The position numbers and the translations under genes are program-made. A model generated the notes under the pieces. The model was not told the origin of the DNA. It made no database searches and saw nothing but the letters and a program-made list of their open reading frames with translations. This document shows, piece by piece, positions 9,724 through 17,924 of a stretch of 64,000 nt of DNA; within the stretch, counting starts at the first letter, position 1; each line of letters starts with the position of its first letter. Origin of the DNA: Bacteroidales bacterium (lineage in GTDB: Bacteria > Bacteroidota > Bacteroidia > Bacteroidales > ML635J-15); assembly GCA_017617125.1 (NCBI GenBank), contig JAFZWY010000056.1, positions 62,001 through 126,000 on the forward strand. Direction: 5' to 3'.

Positions 9724-12700
9724 TTATTCCTCTCTCGTTATCTCCTCGGCAATCCTCTCGGCCTGCTTTATGACAGTTTCGGTTGCAAGCAACCGCATGT
9801 CGGGCGGATAACCGTATTTGCGCAACAATCGCCTAACCGCAACTTTCATCTTTGAACGAACATTCTCCTTGATAGTCCAGTCGATAGAAGCATTCTTGCG
9901 TATGGTTTCTGTCAATACAACAGCCAGTTCGCGAAGCTTGTCCTTGCCCATCAATTCCTTGGCGCTTTCGTTGTCGGCTACGGCAGAATAAAAGGCATAT
10001 TCGTAAGTTGTCAAGCCCATATTTTCTGCCTCCTTGTCTTTGCCGACCATTATTTTGCTCAATTCAATAAGGTCGTCGATGACTTCGACTGCTGTAATAA
10101 TCTTATTGTGATAGCGCTTGATAGAATTGTCAAGCATCTCCATCAATGTACGGCCTTCCACCAGATTGAACTTTGAGCGAGCCTTGATTTCGTCTTCCAA
10201 TAATTTCCGCAAAACTTCCAAGGCGATATTCTTGTGCTCCATGCCTTTCAGTTCCATCAGAAATTCTTCAGAAAGAATTGAAATGTCGGGCTTTTTTATG
10301 CCTGCTGCATCGAAAATGTCAATGACTTTTTCCGAAACAAGAGCTTTGTCGATTACCTGACGGATAGTAGTCTCTATTTCCTCGTTGGTTTTGCCAGAAT
10401 CAGTCTGGTCGAACTTGCAAAGGCGGGCTTTCACAGCCTGGAAAAAGGCGACTTCTTCCTTCACATCCATTGCTGCATCCTGCGGAATTGCTAATGCAAA
10501 TGCCTTGCCCAAGGCTGTAACCTCGTTGACGAAGCGTTTCTTGCCGTCGTCCAAGCCCAGAATGAAATCTTCGGCTTTCAGAATCCACGAGAGTTTGCCC
10601 GAAGTGTCTGCGGTGAAATATTGCTTGTAGTCGAACCCAAAGAACATCTGCTGTACCACTTCCAGTTTCTCCTGCATAAGCTCCACGGCCTGTTCCTGCT
10701 GCTGTGTCGGGTCGCCCTTGCCTCCCGAATCGGAATAGAACGCTAAAGCTTTCTTCAGGTCTGATGCAATACCTAGGTAGTCAACGACAAGTCCGCCTGG
10801 CTTGTCCTTATATACGCGGTTGACGCGGGCTATTGCCTGCATAAGGTTGTGACCTTGCATAGGCTTGTCGATATAGAGCGTATGAAGGCAAGGAACATCG
10901 AAACCTGTGAGCCACATATCGCGCACAATGACAAGTTTCAATTCGTCGTCGGGGTCTTTCATACGTTCGGCCAAAGCGCGGCGCTGCTCCTTGGTGGTGT
11001 GATGCTTGGCAATGTTGGCTCCGTCGGAAGCCGAAGAAGTCATAACAACCTTGATTGCGCCCTTTGCCAAATCATCTGAGTGCCACTCAGAACGCAGTTT
11101 AATGATTTCGTCGTACAATTCGGCAGCAATACGGCGGCTCATAGCCACAACCATCGCCTTGCCCTCAAACACCTTCTGTCTCTCCTCAAAGTGGGTGACA
11201 ATATCTTTCGCTATGTTTTTCAGACGGTTCGGACTACCTATCAAGGCTTCGAGCTGTGTCCATTTCGCCTTTGCCTTCTGGACATCGTTCAGGTTTTCTG
11301 TTTCCAGCTCCTTATCAAGGTCTTCCACTAGTTGTCGGCCTTCGTCGCTGAGTTCAACCTTGGCGAGACGGCTTTCGTAGAAGATACGCACGGTGGCACC
11401 ATCCTCAACTGCTTGTGCAATGTCGTAAACATCAATATAGTTGCCAAACACCGCTGGCGTATTCTTATCGGTTGCCTCGATGGGCGTTCCCGTAAAACCG
11501 AGATAGGTGGCATTGGGCAAGGCATCGCGAAGATATTTAGCAAAACCGTACTTGATTTCCGAACCGATGACTTCGTCGGCTTCGTTCTTTACATCCACAT
11601 TCTTGGCTTTGAAACCATATTGCGTGCGGTGAGCCTCGTCGGCCATGACAATTACATTGCTGCGGTCGGTCAGTGTATCGTAAACATTGCCAGTTTCGGG
11701 CTGAAATTTTTGTATTGTGGTAAAAATCACACCGCCCGACTGCACCGACAAGAGTTTTTTCAAGTGCTCGCGATTTTCGGCCTGTACTGGCGTTTGCCTA
11801 AGCAACTGCTTTGCACCGGTAAATGTATCGAAAAGCTGGTCGTCAAGGTCGTTGCGGTCGGTGATTACGACAATTGTCGGATTGTTGAGCCTCTGCACGA
11901 TTTTTCCTGTATAGAATACCATCGTCAGCGACTTGCCACTGCCCTGCGTGTGCCATACCACACCGGCGCGATGATCGCCGGGATGCTGTTCCTGCACTGT
12001 CTTGAAGCCATAGTTGGCTGGCGATTCCGCCACGGCGGAAAGCTTGTTGATGCCAGTGGCTCGCAAGGTCGATTCAACAGCCTTGTTCACGGCGTAGTAC
12101 TGATGGTAGGCGGCAATTTTCTTAACCGTCCTTATTGTTGTGAGACCTGTCTTCAAATCCTCCTGCTTCTGCTTCTCGAACACGGTGAACGACTGCACAA
12201 GGTCGAGCAAAGTCTCCTTGCTCATCATTCCGTTGACAAGCACCTCGAGTTCGCCTACAAGGTGCGAAGCTATATTTTCGCCATCCTCGCTTTTCCACGC
12301 CGTAAAGCGGCTGAAACCTGCCGAAAGCGAACCAGCCCGCGCTTCAAGTCCGTCTGAAATGACAATCAATGCATTGCAGGTGAACAGCGAAGGAATCTGC
12401 TGCTTGTAGGTTTCAATCTGGCGGTATGCGCTCTGTATGGTGGCGTTCTCGTCGGCTGCGTTCTTCAACTCGAAGATTACCAACGGCAGACCATTCACGA
12501 ACAGCAGCACATCGGGGCGGCGGTTGTGTCCGTTCTCGATGATAGTAAACTGGTTTACAACTGTAAATTCGTTGTTGTGCGGATCGTTGAAGTCGATAAG
12601 CCAGACGCGTTCGCCTCGCTCTGCACCATCCTTGTGTACCGATACGGGTATGCCTTCGGTAAGCAGACGATGAAACTCCTCGTTGTTGGCAAGTACATTT

Positions 12701-12939
12701 GGCGCGCCGATACGCAGCACAGTCTTTATGGCTTCGTCGCGTACCGATGAAGGCAGAGCAGGATTGAGCCGCCTTACTGCATTTTCCAGCTTGCTACGAA
12801 GCACCACAGTACTGAAACTGTCGCGCAACGGATTTTCGCTGTCGGGTGCAATGTCGGGACCATAAAGGTATTCGTAACCTTTGGCTTTCAACTGCTCGAT
12901 TAGCATCTGCTCTATGTCGGATTCGTGAAGATGTGCCAT
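9724..12939 (-). CDS. hsdR: Type I restriction enzyme, restriction/translocase subunit HsdR
   Basis: I chose the ATG at 12939 (MAHLHESDIEQML, the usual HsdR beginning), giving 1071 residues. An in-frame start at 12990 would add 17 residues. The N-terminal nuclease domain shows the PD-(D/E)xK pattern in RRPDVLLF and LVIFELKN. Superfamily 2 translocase motifs follow: Walker A HTQGSGKSLT, motif II MADEAH and motif III FTGTP. The long C-terminal helical region contacts the methylase complex. With HsdM and HsdS it forms the R2M2S complex that cuts unmodified DNA after translocation. It is separated from the other hsd genes by sir2-herA and a ~500-base leader with palindromes, so it may be transcribed separately. 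It is full-length and appears intact. Confidence 0.96.
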   Translation of the reverse strand: MAHLHESDIEQMLIEQLKAKGYEYLYGPDIAPDSENPLRDSFSTVVLRSKLENAVRRLNPALPSSVRDEAIKTVLRIGAPNVLANNEEFHRLLTEGIPVSVHKDGAERGERVWLIDFNDPHNNEFTVVNQFTIIENGHNRRPDVLLFVNGLPLVIFELKNAADENATIQSAYRQIETYKQQIPSLFTCNALIVISDGLEARAGSLSAGFSRFTAWKSEDGENIASHLVGELEVLVNGMMSKETLLDLVQSFTVFEKQKQEDLKTGLTTIRTVKKIAAYHQYYAVNKAVESTLRATGINKLSAVAESPANYGFKTVQEQHPGDHRAGVVWHTQGSGKSLTMVFYTGKIVQRLNNPTIVVITDRNDLDDQLFDTFTGAKQLLRQTPVQAENREHLKKLLSVQSGGVIFTTIQKFQPETGNVYDTLTDRSNVIVMADEAHRTQYGFKAKNVDVKNEADEVIGSEIKYGFAKYLRDALPNATYLGFTGTPIEATDKNTPAVFGNYIDVYDIAQAVEDGATVRIFYESRLAKVELSDEGRQLVEDLDKELETENLNDVQKAKAKWTQLEALIGSPNRLKNIAKDIVTHFEERQKVFEGKAMVVAMSRRIAAELYDEIIKLRSEWHSDDLAKGAIKVVMTSSASDGANIAKHHTTKEQRRALAERMKDPDDELKLVIVRDMWLTGFDVPCLHTLYIDKPMQGHNLMQAIARVNRVYKDKPGGLVVDYLGIASDLKKALAFYSDSGGKGDPTQQQEQAVELMQEKLEVVQQMFFGFDYKQYFTADTSGKLSWILKAEDFILGLDDGKKRFVNEVTALGKAFALAIPQDAAMDVKEEVAFFQAVKARLCKFDQTDSGKTNEEIETTIRQVIDKALVSEKVIDIFDAAGIKKPDISILSEEFLMELKGMEHKNIALEVLRKLLEDEIKARSKFNLVEGRTLMEMLDNSIKRYHNKIITAVEVIDDLIELSKIMVGKDKEAENMGLTTYEYAFYSAVADNESAKELMGKDKLRELAVVLTETIRKNASIDWTIKENVRSKMKVAVRRLLRKYGYPPDMRLLATETVIKQAERIAEEITREE

Positions 12940-12973
12940 AGCGTTATTAATTACAAACAAAAATACAAAAGTT

Positions 12974-12991
12974 TTCGGAATATAATCCAAA
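12974..12991. promoter_or_regulatory. Degenerate copy of the TTTGGAAT palindrome
   Basis: TTCGGAAT-AT-AATCCAAA differs at two positions from the perfect copies at 13014 and 13198. It lies 35 bases upstream of the chosen hsdR start, where a repressor site would be expected. Confidence 0.4.
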
Positions 12992-13013
12992 AACTTTACA
13001 GTTTTACTACTTT

Positions 13014-13031
13014 TTTGGAATTGATTCCAAA
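13014..13031. promoter_or_regulatory. Operator-like 18-bp palindrome
   Basis: TTTGGAAT-TG-ATTCCAAA has perfect 8-bp arms and recurs at 13198. It is probably a dimeric repressor site in the hsdR leader; the regulator is unknown. Confidence 0.5.
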
Positions 13032-13146
13032 TTGTATTGAGATGTTGCGATAGTACTCCATCTATTTTTGGATGCAGTTTTCAAATAACAATTCCGTGCT
13101 TGGGGATTGGATACAGAAAGAATACGGCGTAAGTTTGTTCAAGTAA

Positions 13147-13172
13147 GATTTTGCACGAGTTTGTGCAAAATC
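13147..13172. repeat. Inverted repeat, 10-bp arms
   Basis: GATTTTGCAC (13147-13156) and GTGCAAAATC (13163-13172) are perfect arms around GAGTTT. There is no T-run after it on either strand, so it is less like a terminator and more like an operator or RNA stem. Confidence 0.5.
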
Positions 13173-13197
13173 TCCAAATTGTTGAATATCAAAAGTT

Positions 13198-13215
13198 TTT
13201 GGAATCGATTCCAAA
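13198..13215. promoter_or_regulatory. Operator-like 18-bp palindrome
   Basis: TTTGGAAT-CG-ATTCCAAA is a fully self-complementary 18-mer and matches the copy at 13014 in both arms. Confidence 0.5.
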
Positions 13216-13434
13216 CTTTGGGCTTGTCATGTCTCAACCGAAGGGATATAACTGGCGATGTCAAATAATGGCTGCCATCAAAACCAAAAGTTTTGCCACG
13301 GTTTTTATTATATGTTTTTCAACATTTATTTGTATTGTCGTCACGCCTTACAACAAATCATTTTCCACTTGATTTGTCGGGTGAGTTTGCTGAATACTAT
13401 AATTGTTAAAATGGACATTCATCAATATCAGTAT

Positions 13435-15540
13435 TTATATCAGGATTCTCTTGACTTTGACAATCTGTTTGCCAATCCACCGATTATATGTTTCTTTATA
13501 AATAGAGTCTGTTATTTCTTCATTTCTATTAATCCAATTCTCAACAAATTCAGGATTATGGCTATTTGGTGTTGGATTAACATCGTCAATTCTAACTTGA
13601 ATAGGTGTTCTAACGCAATCACCAGTAATTATAGCGTGTTGTTGCGGTATAATTGGCAGTTGTTCCAACAAATCTGCGTTTGCACTAGAAATTAATCCTC
13701 TAACATACTTCTGATCTTCAGGATTTTGAAGTCGATGGATGATAAACGAGTTACATTGAGACAGAACCGTTTTTGACAATTCTGATGGTCTTTGACTTGA
13801 CACAACCAATGAAAGACCGTATTTCCGACCTTCCCTTGCAATTCGTTCAAATACCGTTTTCGCAATAGATTCCTTCTCTTCAGCAATGTAGTTTTGTGCT
13901 TCTTCAAGAACAATGACGATTGGAAATTTACCCCTTTGCTCAGGAAGAAAGTTGGCGACAAATTCAAGAATTATCCTACCTAAAATTCCCGTAACAGTTT
14001 CCAATACTTCGAAAGGCAGCTGAGAAACATCAATAATCGTTATTTGATTAGTATTGCTGTTGTTAGGATTATTAGTTTCGTTGTATTTTTTAATAAAGTT
14101 CTGGTCTTCCACTTTCCCAAAGTATCTATTGTAATCACCTAACAACAAAGCAAGAAATTGCGGCAAAATGTTTTTGTTAGCTTCATCGGTATTCTTCAAC
14201 ATAAGGGGAATGGCAATCCTTTTGTCATTCAAAAAACTATTCATCCTTAACCGAAGCGTTGACATGAATTCTGCAATGCGGTTATTGCTAACTCCTTCTT
14301 GATTGATTGCTGCATCCAGAAATTTTTTGCACAAATCCTGATACGAAAACCAAATCGGCAGATCTATGTTTTGCTCACTGGTTATTTGTATATCTATATC
14401 ATCTGCTATAATTTGATTGTAAGCCTCTTCAATATTATCAATCAACGGTTGCTGTTTTGATGCATCATTAAAATTATCCTGATTACCTAAATTACAAATT
14501 AATGTTCCTAAGTCATTATTATATTTCTTAATAGCCTCGCCAATACCAATAATTTCATTCCCACTTTTCCACTGCCAATTCCCATAAGATTGTGTTCCTG
14601 TTCTCTTCTTGATTTCTTCCGAATTACTTGACAACAATCCTTCAATATCACTTTTTAATTGATTAGGAAGAACACCTTTTGTATTTGCTTCTTGCTCATT
14701 CTTTGCTAATCCAATTGCTCTATTTAGAACAGGCGCTTGAACGCCTTCGCCAGGATTAAACAAATACCGAAAATCGTGCCAATTCATCAGCCAATAAGGC
14801 ACTTTTACTTCCTCATCTCCGCCATAGTAATAAGCATTAATAAGTTTAAGTTCATCATTCACCCCCTGAGCTGGAAGGAATGCATCTTTATACTCTCCGT
14901 TTGTATCAAAAATAACAATATGAGCATTCTGCAATTGGGCATCTTTATTGTATTTGAATCTGAAAAGATTACGCAAAATTGACGTTAAGGTACACGATTT
15001 TCCAGAACCAGTATTACCCAAGATTGCAGCGTGTTTGACAAAAAACTGATCTGGGCAAATTTTTACCTTATAATTCTGAAAAGCAGGCGATGTTCCAATC
15101 GGCAGGTAAAAATCTTTTTTATAGTCTATTTTGTCGCTTTCCTTGTCATCAAAAATATGCTTTAAATCTCCCTCTGTAACATACCAAACAGGATTATCTA
15201 AGGAAGGGAAACTATATACTCCTTGGATGAATTGTTCCTTGTCACCATTTTTTGCAATCGTGCCAAGCATCGTTGCAGAAATATATCGAGAAGAAGATGG
15301 TAAAACAATACTTGTGGTAGTACTATTCAACTCAACTTCTTCTTTCATTGTAACCCTTGTAATCAACGCCACAATTCTATCTGCACCTACAGGAATAATT
15401 AGATACGAATTAATACGTGCGACTTCATAAATATCATTGATGCCGCTTTTGAACGCACCTTTTATATCCTCTTCAATCTTAATGAAGACGCGGAAATTGT
15501 CAACTGACAATACTCTTCCTATTACTCTATTCTGACTCAT
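13435..15540 (-). CDS. herA: HerA-like hexameric ATPase/translocase of a SIR2-HerA defence pair
   Basis: The 701-residue protein opens with a HAS-barrel (IGRVLSVDNFRVFIKIEEDI) and continues with the HerA/FtsK-type (DUF87) ATPase core. Walker A is LGNTGSGKSCTLTS (~residue 180), Walker B is IVIVLEEAQNYI, and the sensor region is REGRKYGLSLVVSSQRPSEL. HerA forms hexamers that move along or clamp DNA. Its 5' end overlaps the sir2 stop by 14 bases, so the proteins are made together. That pairing matches the known SIR2-HerA (Nezha) anti-phage systems, in which a HerA hexamer assembles with SIR2 NADase/nuclease subunits. The sequence is visibly more A/T-rich than hsdM or hsdR, which suggests acquisition as a cassette. 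Confidence 0.92.
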   Translation of the reverse strand: MSQNRVIGRVLSVDNFRVFIKIEEDIKGAFKSGINDIYEVARINSYLIIPVGADRIVALITRVTMKEEVELNSTTTSIVLPSSSRYISATMLGTIAKNGDKEQFIQGVYSFPSLDNPVWYVTEGDLKHIFDDKESDKIDYKKDFYLPIGTSPAFQNYKVKICPDQFFVKHAAILGNTGSGKSCTLTSILRNLFRFKYNKDAQLQNAHIVIFDTNGEYKDAFLPAQGVNDELKLINAYYYGGDEEVKVPYWLMNWHDFRYLFNPGEGVQAPVLNRAIGLAKNEQEANTKGVLPNQLKSDIEGLLSSNSEEIKKRTGTQSYGNWQWKSGNEIIGIGEAIKKYNNDLGTLICNLGNQDNFNDASKQQPLIDNIEEAYNQIIADDIDIQITSEQNIDLPIWFSYQDLCKKFLDAAINQEGVSNNRIAEFMSTLRLRMNSFLNDKRIAIPLMLKNTDEANKNILPQFLALLLGDYNRYFGKVEDQNFIKKYNETNNPNNSNTNQITIIDVSQLPFEVLETVTGILGRIILEFVANFLPEQRGKFPIVIVLEEAQNYIAEEKESIAKTVFERIAREGRKYGLSLVVSSQRPSELSKTVLSQCNSFIIHRLQNPEDQKYVRGLISSANADLLEQLPIIPQQHAIITGDCVRTPIQVRIDDVNPTPNSHNPEFVENWINRNEEITDSIYKETYNRWIGKQIVKVKRILI

Positions 15541-16732
15541 TCCCTTCTTTGTTTAATTCTTCATTTTCAGTTTTCTTTTCTGTTTCTTGTGGGGGATACA
15601 GTTTATTCATTGTTTCTGAAACAATAATTTGCTCATTTTCCTCATACAAATCAGGCATTACATTTTTAACAAACTCAACAAATGTTGTCTGTTTTGAATC
15701 ATCAGGATCTAAAACAATGATTCTTGGATCATTCAAATTTTTTAGTTTCTGTATTTCCTCGTTCGAATTAAAGTTTGCTATAATCAATGTAAACGATGGT
15801 ATCGATAACGCTTGATATATAATATCGTTTATATGCTCATCAAAAAACGAGTAACCAATGCAGAACAGCACTGATTGGGGCTGCGTTATGGCTTGGGCAA
15901 ATTGGCGGAACAATTCAGAATATGGCAAATCCAAAGTGAATGTCTTTTTACTTACGCACGGATATATCATAATCTGTTTATCTGCATTTGGCTCAAAAGT
16001 TCCATCCAATGCCACTTCTTTTATGCCATACACATTTGACGGGGAAGATTCTGTCGCGACCCAAGAAAGAGAACCATGCATTTTGTAATACCTCAAGACC
16101 TTCTCCGCTCTATGAACTTTTCCAGACACACTTTGTCCTGGATAGTAAATGTCATAATCGTAAACTTCGGGACGAAAACAGCGATTGTGAATGCCAGAAA
16201 AACCATTTATATAGTGAACACCCAAATTGTCCAATGCATAATCAAAGGCCATATCATAGTTGGTAGTGAACAAGTTCGCTCTTTTGAGATTGTTTGGCCT
16301 TTGAAGTAGTTTCTTAACAAAAGCTTCATGATAATAATAACGGTTATTCAACAATTGTGAATCATCCGCGTATTGTTCACGTATTGTTGTCTTTTGAGTA
16401 TCACAGTTTTTAAAGAGCCATTTCTGCATCTCAACCATGACATTATTTATATCATCAGCATTTTCTCTCTTTTTCTCTTTAAGGTATTTATCTGCTTGCA
16501 AACAATTAAACAAATCTTCATAAGAGGGATCTCCATCCTCTCCAAAATAAGTCTTTACAGAAGTTTGACATATAGTTTTCAAACCTTCAAGTTCAAGAAC
16601 TTTTCTAATAATTGGCGCCCCTAAATGAAAACTAGTTCCAGCACCAACCAAGATGCTTACATTCTCAAGCTCAAGATATTTCTTGATTCGAAGCTTAATT
16701 TCTTGAAATTCATTATTCTTAATATCAGCCAT
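15527..16732 (-). CDS. SIR2-domain NADase, effector of a SIR2-HerA defence pair
   Basis: I chose the ATG at 16732 (401 residues), two bases after the hsdS stop. A TTG at 16738 overlapping that stop is possible. SIR2-fold motifs are intact: the GAG NAD-binding motif in SILVGAGTS, LFTTNYD, the catalytic His in YKMHGSL, and the C-terminal IGYSFFDEHIN. Prokaryotic SIR2 proteins of this class degrade NAD+ (some also cut DNA) on phage infection. The family partner herA overlaps its 3' end by 14 bases. That HerA triggers or gates the activity here is inferred from characterised SIR2-HerA pairs. The position between hsdS and hsdR ties it into the R-M locus, and its base composition is A/T-rich like herA. 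Confidence 0.92.
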   Translation of the reverse strand: MADIKNNEFQEIKLRIKKYLELENVSILVGAGTSFHLGAPIIRKVLELEGLKTICQTSVKTYFGEDGDPSYEDLFNCLQADKYLKEKKRENADDINNVMVEMQKWLFKNCDTQKTTIREQYADDSQLLNNRYYYHEAFVKKLLQRPNNLKRANLFTTNYDMAFDYALDNLGVHYINGFSGIHNRCFRPEVYDYDIYYPGQSVSGKVHRAEKVLRYYKMHGSLSWVATESSPSNVYGIKEVALDGTFEPNADKQIMIYPCVSKKTFTLDLPYSELFRQFAQAITQPQSVLFCIGYSFFDEHINDIIYQALSIPSFTLIIANFNSNEEIQKLKNLNDPRIIVLDPDDSKQTTFVEFVKNVMPDLYEENEQIIVSETMNKLYPPQETEKKTENEELNKEGNESE

Positions 16733-16734
16733 AT

Positions 16735-17916
16735 TCAAATGTTTATTTCGTTCGACATCAACCTCGGCAACAATCCGTCACGAGTCTGTATAAGAGTATT
16801 TATTTGTTTATTATTACTCTTTATTTTTTCAAAATATGGAGTAACTTTATTCTCGAAGCAAATAATTTCATTTTGATTTTGCGGGATTTTTACACTTACA
16901 CCATCAAAAGTTTTTGTTGTAATAGTGTCAAATACACTACCGTATGCAGCAGATTGCAATTCGTCAATATGATAAGCTACAAGAAGATATGTAAAGAAAT
17001 AGCAACCTTCAAAAGTAGGCAATATCCCATAATTTGACTGGCTGAACGCCATCGGCTTGCTCAACAAACAATATTTTCCAACCGTTCCTCTTGCTGAAAC
17101 AACCATTGCATTTTCTGGCAACAATTTCGCAGAACTATTATTTAGTCCATCTTGGGAAATAGATTTTTCAGAACTAGAAACAAAACTTTTGTGATTATTA
17201 GCAATATCTCCGCCAGATAACCAACAAACATTTCCATTCCAAAACCTTTCTTCAGAAGTCTTTGGCGTTCCTCCTCCGATGAGTTTTATGCATTTACCAA
17301 GCGGTTTTTCTTCCCACTCCTCCTTTGCCTCTTCCACAAACCACTGCCTAAACATCGTCTCCGCCATCTGCTCCAAGGTGGCGTTCTCGCGGTGCAGAAG
17401 GTCTATCTTGTCGTCTATGGAGGTGAGGATTGAAGCGATACGGCGCTGGGTATCTAAAGAAGGAAGTGTTACAACAACATTACTCAGTATGGATGTATTT
17501 ATTGAAGGCATAGTTGCACCCACAGCAATCCTTCTAATTGTTTCTTTAAAGTCTTCAAGTCCAAAATAATACGAAAGGTATTTTGAATCAACTTCTTGAG
17601 ATGGTCTTACTCTCAAACAACGGCCTGAGAACATCCACCCATTTTCATTGGCACTTACATAAGCACGTCTATCAACAGAACCGACCCTACTAAAAACAAT
17701 ATCTCCCTCGTTTAATACATACTTTGACAACCTGTTTTTATCTTCATCTCCAACTAACGGCAAGTTATTGTGAATAATTCTATTATCCCCTAAATGTTCA
17801 ACTGTAATGATCGGCGTCCCTTCATTTTGATAATCACACATATGAAGCTGACTACCAAAAGGTCCAGTTTGCACATCCGCAATCTCTCCCAACTTATATT
17901 GTTTCCATTCGGACAT
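16735..17916 (-). CDS. hsdS: Type I restriction enzyme specificity subunit HsdS
   Basis: The start at 17916 (MSEWKQYKLGEIADV) lies 8 bases after the upstream DUF1016 gene. The longer open frame only shadows that gene. The 393-residue protein has two target-recognition domains (~1-165 and ~215-345). They are separated by the conserved helical spacer (QRRIASILTSIDDKIDLLH and MAETMFRQWFVEE), with a second conserved helix at the end (NKQINTLIQTRDGLLPRLM). HsdS sets the DNA target for both methylation and cleavage. The spacer DNA is more G/C-rich and both recognition domains more A/T-rich, as expected from domain exchange between hsdS alleles. The target sequence cannot be predicted from this. Confidence 0.94.
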   Translation of the reverse strand: MSEWKQYKLGEIADVQTGPFGSQLHMCDYQNEGTPIITVEHLGDNRIIHNNLPLVGDEDKNRLSKYVLNEGDIVFSRVGSVDRRAYVSANENGWMFSGRCLRVRPSQEVDSKYLSYYFGLEDFKETIRRIAVGATMPSINTSILSNVVVTLPSLDTQRRIASILTSIDDKIDLLHRENATLEQMAETMFRQWFVEEAKEEWEEKPLGKCIKLIGGGTPKTSEERFWNGNVCWLSGGDIANNHKSFVSSSEKSISQDGLNNSSAKLLPENAMVVSARGTVGKYCLLSKPMAFSQSNYGILPTFEGCYFFTYLLVAYHIDELQSAAYGSVFDTITTKTFDGVSVKIPQNQNEIICFENKVTPYFEKIKSNNKQINTLIQTRDGLLPRLMSNEINI

Positions 17917-17924
17917 AGCAGTCT

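Larger units (their letters stand above)
12940..13434. other. Palindrome-rich hsdR leader, no gene
   Basis: These ~495 bases between herA and hsdR contain no convincing gene: short open frames on the plus strand have no recognisable protein. They do hold three copies of an operator-like palindrome and a 10-bp-arm inverted repeat, listed separately. The most likely role is promoter and regulatory region of hsdR. Confidence 0.6.

Noticed and set aside
11332..12357. Long plus-strand open frame (341 codons) opposite hsdR
   Set aside because: It is a mirror frame of the conserved hsdR coding sequence, with no recognisable domain.
13151..13695. Plus-strand open frames of 73 and 145 codons in and beyond the hsdR leader
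   Set aside because: They run over palindromes and antisense to herA, resemble no protein, and lack a promoter or ribosome-binding site.
16736..16738. TTG start of the SIR2 gene overlapping the hsdS stop
   Set aside because: An ATG two codons later (16732) gives the same protein less two residues and is the better start codon; the TTG cannot be excluded.
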